A stretch of 64,000 nt of DNA from Actinopolymorpha cephalotaxi. Lineage in GTDB: Bacteria > Actinomycetota > Actinomycetes > Propionibacteriales > Actinopolymorphaceae. The notes under the pieces were generated by a model. The model had not been told where the DNA came from. It searched no databases and was given only the letters and a program-made list of their open reading frames with translations. The position numbers and the translations under genes are program-made. The stretch is from positions 2,874,850-2,938,849 of the forward strand of contig NZ_JACBZA010000001.1 in assembly GCF_013408535.1 (NCBI RefSeq), given 5' to 3'. This document shows, piece by piece, positions 8,426-17,600 of the stretch. Each line of letters opens with the position of its first letter. Positions within the stretch are counted from its first letter, which is position 1.

Positions 8426-9211
8426 GTGGTGAGTCTGGCCTACGACCGGCAGGGCAGCGGCCCGCCGTTGGTGCTGCTGCACGGCCTGGGCCATCGCCGG
8501 CAGGCCTGGGATCCGGTGGTTCCGCTGCTCGTCGCGCGGCACGAGGTCGTCACGGTCGACCTGCCGGGGTTCGGCGCGTCGCCGGCCTGCGGCGGCGCAC
8601 GGTGGCGCGAGGACCTCTCCACGGCGGTCGCGGCGTTCATCGCCGACCTCGGCCTGGACCGCCCGCACGTTGCGGGCAACAGTCTCGGCGGTGCGCTCGC
8701 GCTGGAGCTCGCCGCAGCTGGCCAGGTGGCGTCCGCGACCGCCCTGGCGCCGGCCGGTTTCTGGCTCACCTGGGAACGCCGGTGGGCGCTCGCGTTGCTG
8801 CACACCGTTCGTTCGGTCGCGTTCCTGCCTGACCCGGTGCTGCGGGCCGCCGCCGGATCGCCCCGGGTTCGCGCGCTGGCGTACGGTCTGCTGGTCGGGC
8901 GCCCTGACCGGCTCACGGCCGAGGTGGTCCTCGCCGACGCGCTCGCGATGCGCTCCGGCTCGGCGTTCCGGGCGGTCGCGCGGCACGGACGCGACTACGC
9001 GCCGAACGCCACGCCGCGGTGTCCGGTGACGGTGGGGTGGGGCACCCGCGACCGGCTGCTCCTGCACCGCCAGGCCGCCCGGGCCCGGGCGCTGCTGCCC
9101 GGCGCGTGGCACGTCGACCTGCCCGGGTGCGGCCACTCGCCGATGAACGACGATCCGGAACTGGTCGCGTCGGTCATCTGCCAGACGACGGGGACGGAGG
9201 TACGGCGATGA
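8426..9211 (+). CDS. Alpha/beta hydrolase (Ser nucleophile)
   Basis: 261 aa from GTG 8426; GTG 8429 is equally possible, and GGAG lies about 9-12 bases upstream. The core is clear: PPLVLLHGLGHRRQAWDPVV, the nucleophile elbow GNSLGG (Ser), the acid in GTRDRLLLH and the His in GCGHSPMND. The full triad makes it a likely esterase or C-C hydrolase. It overlaps the start of the flavin monooxygenase gene by 4 bp (ATGA). That pairing is common for Baeyer-Villiger catabolism, where the monooxygenase makes an ester or lactone that the hydrolase opens. The shared pathway is inferred. Confidence 0.82.
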   Translation: MVSLAYDRQGSGPPLVLLHGLGHRRQAWDPVVPLLVARHEVVTVDLPGFGASPACGGARWREDLSTAVAAFIADLGLDRPHVAGNSLGGALALELAAAGQVASATALAPAGFWLTWERRWALALLHTVRSVAFLPDPVLRAAAGSPRVRALAYGLLVGRPDRLTAEVVLADALAMRSGSAFRAVARHGRDYAPNATPRCPVTVGWGTRDRLLLHRQAARARALLPGAWHVDLPGCGHSPMNDDPELVASVICQTTGTEVRR

Positions 9212-10689
9212 CGGCGGTGCCGTCGGTGACGGCCACACCCGAGATCGTCATCGTCGGCGCGGGGTTCGGCGGCATCGGCATGGCGATCCAGCTGAAGAAG
9301 GCCGGCATCGACTCCTTCGTCGTACTGGAGAAGGACGGCGACCTCGGCGGCACCTGGCGGGCCAACGCCTATCCCGGGTGCGCCTGCGACGTCCCATCCC
9401 ACCTCTACTCCTACTCGTTCGCGCTCAACCCCGACTGGTCGCGGATGTTCTCACCGCGCGAGGAGATCTGGGACTACCTGCGTTCGTGCGTACGGAAGTA
9501 CGGCATCGAACCGCACCTTCGCTACGGCGTCCGCGTCGCGTCGATGCGGTGGGAGGAATCGGCCGGGCGCTGGCGGGTCGAGACGGCCGGCGGCGAGGTG
9601 CTCACGCCGCGGGTGGTCGTGTCCGCGATCGGAGCGCTGCACGTGCCCTCCTACCCCGGCGTGCCGGGCCGCGACAGGTTCACCGGCCGGCAGTTCCACT
9701 CCGCCGAGTGGGACTCCGGCTACGACCTGACGGGCAAACGCGTCGCGGTGGTCGGCACCGGTGCCAGCGCGGTGCAGTTCGTCCCGCGGATCGCCGAGCA
9801 GGTGTCCCGGCTGCACGTCTTCCAGCGCACGCCCGCGTGGATCCATCCCCGTCCGGACGCCGAGATCCCGGCCGAGCGTCGCCGGCGGTTCCGTTCGAAT
9901 CCGCTCGCGATGCGGGCCTTTCGGGCCTCGATCTACCTCGCGCTGGAGCTTCGCGGACTCGGCTTCGCCGTGAGCCCGAAGCTGATGGGTCCCCTGGAGG
10001 ACCTGGCCCGGCGGCACCTGCGGCGCCAGGTCGGCGACCCTGAGCTGCGGTCCCGGCTGACGCCCGACTACACCATCGGCTGCAAGCGGATCCTGCTGTC
10101 GTCGGACTACTATCCCGCCCTCGCCCGCCCGAACGTCGAACTCGTCACCGACCCCATCGCCGAGATCACCGAGCACGGCATCCGCACCCGTGACGGTACG
10201 TCCTACGACGTGGACGCGATCGTCTACGGCACCGGGTTCCGGGTCACCTCGGCGCTCCTCGACCAGCAGATCGTCGGCCGCGACGGCCTCACGCTGCAGG
10301 ACGCCTGGGCCGACGGCGTGACCGCCCACCACGGCATCACGGTCGCGGGATTCCCCAACCTGTTCATGCTCCTCGGCCCCAACACCGGCCTCGCGCACAC
10401 GTCCGTGGTGTTCATGATCGAGACCCAGGTCCGGCACGTCATGAGCTGCCTGCGGATGCTGCGGCGCCGCCGGGGCGAGGTCGTCGAGGTCGAGGCGGCG
10501 GCGCAACGACGGTTCGACGCGATGCTCCGGCGCCGCCTCGACCGGGCGGTGTGGAGCACCGGCGGCTGCACCAGCTGGTACCTCGACGAGCACGGCGTGA
10601 ACCGCACACTGTGGCCGGGTTTCACGTTCGAGTACTGGGCCCGCACCCGGCGCGCCAGACGCTCCGACTACCGGATCGCCGGCGCGTAG
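9208..10689 (+). CDS. Flavin-containing monooxygenase, Baeyer-Villiger type
   Basis: 493 aa from ATG 9208, with GGAGG 7 bases upstream. It has two Rossmann dinucleotide-binding motifs, IVIVGAGFGGIG (FAD, near residue 14) and VAVVGTGASAVQF (NADPH, near residue 180). FTGRQFHSAEW precedes the second one, as in the FxGxxxHxxxW fingerprint of type I Baeyer-Villiger monooxygenases. GGTWRANAYPGCACDVPSHL is also typical. These enzymes insert oxygen next to a ketone using NADPH and O2. The gene is translationally coupled to the hydrolase before it. Substrate unknown. Confidence 0.87.
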   Translation: MTAVPSVTATPEIVIVGAGFGGIGMAIQLKKAGIDSFVVLEKDGDLGGTWRANAYPGCACDVPSHLYSYSFALNPDWSRMFSPREEIWDYLRSCVRKYGIEPHLRYGVRVASMRWEESAGRWRVETAGGEVLTPRVVVSAIGALHVPSYPGVPGRDRFTGRQFHSAEWDSGYDLTGKRVAVVGTGASAVQFVPRIAEQVSRLHVFQRTPAWIHPRPDAEIPAERRRRFRSNPLAMRAFRASIYLALELRGLGFAVSPKLMGPLEDLARRHLRRQVGDPELRSRLTPDYTIGCKRILLSSDYYPALARPNVELVTDPIAEITEHGIRTRDGTSYDVDAIVYGTGFRVTSALLDQQIVGRDGLTLQDAWADGVTAHHGITVAGFPNLFMLLGPNTGLAHTSVVFMIETQVRHVMSCLRMLRRRRGEVVEVEAAAQRRFDAMLRRRLDRAVWSTGGCTSWYLDEHGVNRTLWPGFTFEYWARTRRARRSDYRIAGA

Positions 10690-10772
10690 GGACCGAGGAC
10701 TACTGCGGGTTTCCGGTGGCGTCCGGCCTCGAACCCAGCCGCCGGCGGGGTTGGAGAAGGAGAAACTGCCCG

Positions 10773-11699
10773 TCACGCGTCCGGCAGGCCGATCAGCGTC
10801 GTGACCGCCGCATTCCTTACGACGTCCCGCGTTCCCTGGCTCAGGTGGCGCAGCTTCTCCCGTGCCGCGGTCAGCCGCAGCACCCCCACCGCCTGGATGG
10901 CCCGTACGGCCGTCTCGTCGTCGTACGAATCGAGATCGGCCAGCACCTGCTCGTCGGTGACCAGCGGAAGACGGGCCAGCAGCCTCTGCACCACCGGGGC
11001 GCTGTCCGCTTCGGGGCCGTCGAGGCGCAGCACCCTCAGGAAGGTGACCGGGTCGAAGGAGTAGCGCAGCAGGATCTCCCGGCGGGACCACTCGGCGACC
11101 TCGGGCTCGCCGGCGAGCAGGGGCGGCCGGACGGTCGTCGCCCCGCCGGTGAAGCCCAGCGTGCGCGCGACGCGGTCGAGCCGGGCGAAGGCGCACCTGG
11201 GGTCGATCACCCGTGCGGGCGGCGTCGGCCGGGTCACGGTCACCGACCGGACCGGCGACATTGGCGGCTCGCTGCCGCTCCACACCCGGACACCGAGCCC
11301 GGGCGCCGTCACCAGCGGCCCGCGACTCTCGGCCCGCTCGTCCAGGGAGAGGAGAAACTCCCGGACGTCGCCGAGCGGCTGCCCGAGCAGTTCGTGTCCT
11401 GACAGCTCGGCCTGCGGCTGCTGCTCCGGCGCCGCCGAGCCCAGCAGGACCACCTCGATCTCCGCCACGGTCTCGGCGGCACCAGGGACGGGAGCCGGGA
11501 GGGGTACGACGTGCACCGTTCCCGCGTGGCTGCTCCAGATGAACGACGAGCCCTTCCGCACCCGTTCGGCAGGCCCGAGGCCGGCGTCGTCCAGCGCGCG
11601 AACGGCAGCGTCGACCGGGATCCCCAGCCGGAGCGGGCCGATGCCGCGGCCGGGCTCGATCGACCAGGCCGGCCGGTGACGTTCGCTCACGGAAGTCAC
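10773..11699 (-). CDS. Putative partner or immunity protein of the eCIS cargo, HEAT-like C-terminus
   Basis: 308 aa from GTG 11699, which overlaps the stop of the 2180-aa cargo gene by 4 bp (GTGA), so the two are translationally coupled. The N-terminus reads PGRGIGPLRLGIPVDAAVRA, a GxGPLRLGM-like pattern seen in several toxin-linked immunity proteins. The C-terminal ~90 residues (TDEQVLADLDSYDDETAVRA, then IQAVGVLRLTAAREKLRHLS) look like two or three HEAT-like repeats. No signal peptide. Tight coupling with a putative toxin suggests immunity, chaperone or loading-adaptor work. Nothing in the sequence decides between these. It is the last gene of the eCIS run. Confidence 0.55.
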   Translation of the reverse strand: MTSVSERHRPAWSIEPGRGIGPLRLGIPVDAAVRALDDAGLGPAERVRKGSSFIWSSHAGTVHVVPLPAPVPGAAETVAEIEVVLLGSAAPEQQPQAELSGHELLGQPLGDVREFLLSLDERAESRGPLVTAPGLGVRVWSGSEPPMSPVRSVTVTRPTPPARVIDPRCAFARLDRVARTLGFTGGATTVRPPLLAGEPEVAEWSRREILLRYSFDPVTFLRVLRLDGPEADSAPVVQRLLARLPLVTDEQVLADLDSYDDETAVRAIQAVGVLRLTAAREKLRHLSQGTRDVVRNAAVTTLIGLPDA

Positions 11700-14600
11700 T
11701 CCTTCGGGTTCCGCAGGGAGTCGATGGTGACACTGGAGTTCTTGTTCAGCTGGTCGACCAGATGCTGGTTCTGTTCGAGGAAGTTCAGATACTTCTGGAT
11801 CACCTTCTCGTACTTGTCGCGCAGCACCGGGTTCCCGCGGATGTCGTCCAGGTCCATCTTGACCGCCTCGAGGTACCTCCCACCGGCGATGAGCGCGACC
11901 TGCTTGTCGCGGTAGGCCTCGGGGCCGTAGCCGGAGCCGTGGCTCGCGGTGAGGCTGTGGTCCGCGTCGTCCATCCGGATGACGCCACCGCCGCCGTGGG
12001 TGAGCAGCGGGTTGCCGACCGGCAGCGTACCCAGCGCCCGCGCGCGTTCGAGTGAGTCGTTGGCGGGCATGTGGTGGCGATCGCCGCCCTGCGCGTTCTT
12101 GATGTCGTCGTAGGCTCCGGCGACCGGCAGTTTGGGGTCGAGCTTGTCCCCGCTCAACCTGTGCTCGAGGTTGGCGACCAGTTCGGCCAGCTCGGTGCGC
12201 CGCTTGTTGAGGGCTGTCCGCTCCCGTTTCATCGCCGATTCGAGCGACGAGAGCGGCAGCTCGACATCCGGGTCGAAGTGGGTTTTCTGGACGTCGGCCA
12301 GGATCTCCCGTCGCCGGCGCAGCAGCGGTGTCAGAGTCTTCGCGTCCTTCTCCGCCGCGATCCGCCGGGCGAGGTCGTCGAGCTCCGCCTGCTTCGTGGT
12401 CAGATCCGCGAGGGACTTGTCGACCGTCGCGAGACTGTCCTTCTCCTCGACCAGCCGCTCCCGCCAGCGCTGCTGTTGTTCCTCGGCGTCCTTCACCGCC
12501 TGGTCCGCGGCCGCCCTGGCCTCGGCCGCTGCCTTGGCCTCGGCCGCCTTCGCCTCGGCATCAGCGGCGAGCTTGGCCTCGGCGTGGCTGGACTCCGCGG
12601 GCGGCGCGGGCCCCGAGGGTGCGGGGTCGCCGGTCTTGGTGTTCAGCCGCGACGGCTCCTCCAGGAACTTCGGCGGCGGGGATCCGTCCGGGCTGTTCCG
12701 GAACGAGTGGAGTTCCTCCAGCCGGTGACCCAGCACCTCCTGCGCCCGCAGGGCGGTGTCCAGCCGGGCCTGCAGATGAGGGTCCTCGGAGCCGGCCAGC
12801 TTCTGGTGGGTGAGGTCGGCGATGATGTCGTGCTGCGCGGCGAGTTCGAGTTCGAGGTGGGCCTGCGCCGACAGCATCCGCTCGTGCAGGGACAGGTTCT
12901 TCCAGTCCCGCAACCGGGCCTCGTCCAGCAGCCGTAGATGCTCGGCGTGGATCGGGTCGCGCAACTGCTGCAGGTGCCGCCCCTCCTCCCGCAGTGCCCA
13001 CAGCGGAGCGCCCTCGCGGATCACCACGAGTGGCTTGCCGTTCTCGATCAGCACGGTCGCCATGCCGCGTTCGGCGCTGCCGGTCCGTTCGGCGTACTCG
13101 GCGTCGCCGAGCACGAGGATCGGGGTGTCGGCGTAGGCTCCACGCTCCCGAGGCGGGATGTCGCCCAGCACCTCCCGGCGCATCTCCCGCTGCTGCTGGT
13201 GGATGGCGTCCGGCGCCGTCTCCACCCGCGCCACCGGCGCACCGGTGGCGTCGGCCGCCGGCTTCGGCGCACGTTCGGTGCCGGGGACGTGCTGGTGCTC
13301 GGCGGTCCCGGCCGCATGGGCCGCCGCCTCGGTCGCCGCGTTGGAGGTACGGCCGGCTCTGAACCGCTCCAGCGCCGGACCGGCGACCGCACCGAGGATC
13401 CGGCCGCTGATCTCCAGCGACTGCCCGATCACGCCGCCGATGGCCATGCCGGTGCCCATCTGGGTGAACGTGCCCTTGGTGACGTTCAGGAACATGTCAC
13501 CGCGCCAGTTGTCCCGGTTCACCAGGTTGCCCGCCAGCGCGGACGGCGCCGCACCGGCGACGTTCTCGACCAGCGTCGCGCCCATCCGCGCGATCAGCGG
13601 CTTGGCGGCGCGCTGTGCCCGGGCCGCCGCGGCGGCGAGCCGGATCGCGGCCTTGTCGGCGCCGGTCACCTTGCTGACACCGAGCAACTTGTCGCCCAGG
13701 CCGGCGGTCGCATAGGCGAAGGCGGCGTCCACGACGCCCACGACCAGGTCGTCGACGTACTCGTGGATGCCGTACGCCTCACCCAGCAGCGCCATCTTCA
13801 CCACCATGGTCGCCGCCGTGGCCCACAGGGACGCGGCCAGCGCGATCAGCGGAAGTGCCGCTCCCCCGGTGGCGATGGCGAGCGCGCCGCCGACGATGAC
13901 CGCCACCGCCGTGGAGACGATCTGGACGATCCCGTCGGTGTAGGCGTGCACCGACGCCCGGTACTCCTCCGCACGGGACTCGGTCCGGGTGGCCTGGGCC
14001 TCGAAGGACCGCTGCAGGAAGTTCCGGTCCTCGACCGAGAGCTTGGCCGCCGGGTCGTTCAGTGCCGCGAACGCCTCCCGGGCGTTGTCGTACTCGGCCT
14101 GGAGCATGCGCATGCTGCCGGCCAGTTCCTTCGGCGGACCGCCGCCCCAGAAGTAGGTGTTCTTGTTGTACTCGTAGCGCCGGGTGAGCGCGTCCATCCG
14201 CTCCTGGGCCGTCATCGGCTCGCCCCGCAGGGCCTCGTCGATGTCGAACCGGTTCTCCCCCGAGGTCTCGCTGTGCAGCCGCCCGATCAGGTCCTCGCCG
14301 GTGATCTTCTTGTAGTCGGCGGCGATCTGGCGGATCTCCGCAGGTGTGCGGCCCGCGAGCGCCTTCTTGGCCTGGGCGATGTCCATGCCCCAGCCGTCCA
14401 CGGAGAACTTGAGTTCCTGAGCACGGGTGAGCTTTCCGCCCTGTTCCAGCCGCCAGACCGCCTCGCGTTCCCCGCCCCACTGGGTCTTGTCCTTGACCCA
14501 GTCGTCCAGCGACCCGTGACCACTCTTGTTCCAGTGGATCTTGGTCTCGGCCATCAGCTCCTTGGCACGCTTGTCGGTCAGGCGTTCCAGTTCGCGGTCG

Positions 14601-17600
14601 AGCTTGCGGTCCTCCTCGGCCAGCTGGTCCTGGGTGAGCGGATGTCCCTCCTGCTGCGCCTTTCTGATCCGGTCCGCGCGTTCCTTGCGCAGCCGTGGGC
14701 CCTCGGCGCGCTTGATCTCGTCCGCGGCCTGGAGGTAGGACTGCTCGAGGCCGGCGTTGACGTCGCTGTCGGCGGCGTAGGCGCCGCGGTCGGCCAGCAG
14801 GATGCGGGCGGTCCGCTCGGCCTTGCGGTCCACGTCCAGCATCGCCAGGCCGATCTCCTTCTCGCCGCTGTCGTAGAGGTTGGCCGCCATGACCTGCCGC
14901 AGCCGGGAGTCCTCCGGCCTGAGGTTCTGCACCGGCATTCCGAAGTTGTTGACCTGGAGCTCGGCCGGAAAGCGTTCCCCATATGCGCGTTCGGTGTTGG
15001 CGTTGCGGCGGCGTACCTCGTTGTTGACCTGCTCGGCGGTCCACCCGGGATTGGCGTCGGCGATCTCGGCCCGCATCCGTTTGAAGACGCCGTCCATCGC
15101 GTCGGCCTTGGCCGGTCCGTACGCCGGGCGCAACGCGAGGTCGAGGTCGATGGCGTCGGCCTTGGCCTGCAGGGCGTCGATCTTGTTCTGCCGGTCCTGC
15201 GCGTCGATGATCGACGGCCGCGGTTTCGCGGCGCCGGCGAGCCCCGCCGGTGCGGCCGGCTCGGGCTGCTTCAGCATGTTGACCTGCAGCAGCAGGCCGA
15301 TCTGCTCCGAACCCCGGTCGTCCGGGACGCTCTCGCCGGTCTGCGGGTTGTACCGGTAGGTGCGCATCGTGTCGCCGAGCACCTCGTCCAGGGTCGCGCT
15401 GCCGGAGTTGTACCAGCGGGCGCTCTCGCCGAACCGTTGCTTGAGCTCGTCGCCCTTGCCCGGCGGCAGCGAGCGGACGTACGACGCGATCTTGTCCCGG
15501 TCGGGCGCGCTGAACCAGGAGTTGGTCTCGTACCGGATCGCGGCCGCGGTGGCGCCCACCTGGTCCGACCTGAGCAGAGCCTTGGCGCGAGACCATTCCG
15601 AACCGCTCAGCTCGCCGTCCAGCCGGTCGTACAGGCCTTCGTCGTAGTCGGCCTGGTAGAGCGTGCTGATGGTGTCGATCTGCTGCCCGTCGAGGTTGTC
15701 CAGGGCCGCGAAGACGGCGTCCTCGTCGGTGCCGTACTTCTCCCGGGTGGCGGCGGACAGGGACGCCACCCGGCTGGCCGCGTCCGGAGGCTTGGTGGCG
15801 AACACGACCACGCCGAGGCTGAACGCCTCTGCCGATGTCGTGGCCCGCAGCTTCTTCACCTCGGCCGAGATCACCCCCGACTCGGTGAGTTTCGCGACCA
15901 CCTGGGTACCGACCTGCTCGGTGAGATGGTGGGCCACGGCGGAGAGCGGATCGCCGGGGACGTCGGCGGCCCCCAGATAGGCGTCGGCGTCCTTGCCGGC
16001 CTCGGCCAGCATCTTCTTCTGTGCCTCGGTGGCCGTGCCGGCGGCCTCGGCCTGGCGCGCGTCATGGAAGGCTTCGGCGTAACGGATCTGAGCCACCAGG
16101 TCGTCGCGCGCCCTGTCCTTCGCCGCCTGCGTGCGGGCCTTCTCCAGCCGCTGCTCGGCGACGGTCCGGTCGGCGACCGCCTGCGCCTCCTTCTCCTGCT
16201 GGGTCGCCTTGTGCCGCAGCCGTTTGTCGGCCCACTCGCGCACCGCCGCCGTCGCCGTCACGCCCGCCTCGCGCAGCGCGCCGATCCGGGCGTCCCGGTC
16301 GGTGGTGGTCTGGGTGCGGAGGGCCTTCATCGAGGCGACGACCTGTTCGCGGGCCCAGGTCAGCCAGGGTCTGCCGTCCGGCGCGCGAGGCACCTGGACC
16401 ACTGAAGGGGACGGCACCGGATCAGCCGCCTTGGCCGCGGCCGCCCGGGCTGAGGCCTGGGCCGCGTCGTCGGCGATGCGGTACGCCTCGAGGTAGGCCG
16501 CCGTCATCGCCTCGATCAGGTCGGTGCGGCGGGTGGCGGCGTTCTCCAGCGCCAGGATCCCGCCGGCCACCTGGTCCCCGATCATCGTCACCCGTTCGTC
16601 GGCCAGTTGGGTGACCAGCTTCGGGTCGTGGGAGGTCATCGCCCGGCGCAGATCCTTCAGCCGCTGGGCGTGCTCCTTCGCGACCTTCGCCGTCTCCTCG
16701 GCGGCACGCTTCTCGGCCTCCCCGATGATGACCGGGCCGCGCGCCGCCACCAGCGCTTTCGTCTGGTCCGACACCGCCCGGCCGGAGGCGATCAGCTCCT
16801 GCTGCTTCTCCTTCACCGCCTGGTCGAGGATGGACGCCGACAGCCCGGCGGCCTCGCCGAGTTCGTCGAGTTTCGCCCGCATCGGTGTGAGCAGGCGTTC
16901 GGCCAGTGGCTTGTCGCCGATCACCGGCTCCCAGAAGGCGGCCACCTCCTTCCGCCCGTACTGCTGGGTCAGCAGGTCGCCGAAGCCGGCCGCGTCCCGA
17001 AGCTGCCGGACGAAAGGCCTGGCAGCCGTGGGGAGGTCGGCCTTCACCGAGGCGATCACCGTGCGGATCTTGGTCTGCTCGGCCGAGCGCAGGGTCGGAT
17101 CGACCTTGGGCATCGGCGGCTGTCGAAGGTCGAGCAGTACGGGCGGAACGAACGGCTGCGGCGCCGGTGCCGGCGCCGGAGGTTCCTGCTTGGGGTCCGT
17201 CTTCGAGTCCGGGTGGGGCGCCTTCGCGGCCGGCTTCTTCTGCTTCGGCTTCTCCGGCTTGGGCGGTTCCGGCCGTTTGAGTTCGGCGAACTGCTGCGGG
17301 TAGGCCAGCGTCGGCGCGGGGCCGCCGGGTGGTGAGAGCAGTTGCGGGAGGGCCAGTTCGGGCAACAGCGCGGCGGCGGCGGTGGTGACCGCCTTGGTGG
17401 CCTTCGGCACCGGGTCGGGTGGCAGATCGTCGTCCGGCTTCGGGCGACGGACCCCCGACCCGCCGCCGCGGACGGCGCTCGGTGCGGAGGCTGTGGCCGG
17501 TGCGGCCAGGGCGGAGGGAAAGGCGCGCCCGGCGGCGACGTCCGGCGGCGGGCCGGACGAACCGGTGGCGGTGCCCAGCTTTCCGGCCGCGGTGCTGACC

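Noticed and set aside
12938-16405. 1155-codon plus-strand frame opposite the cargo gene
   Set aside because: Same reason: no domain, no ribosome binding site, composition typical of an antisense shadow. The minus-strand frame has annexin-like and coiled-coil patterns.
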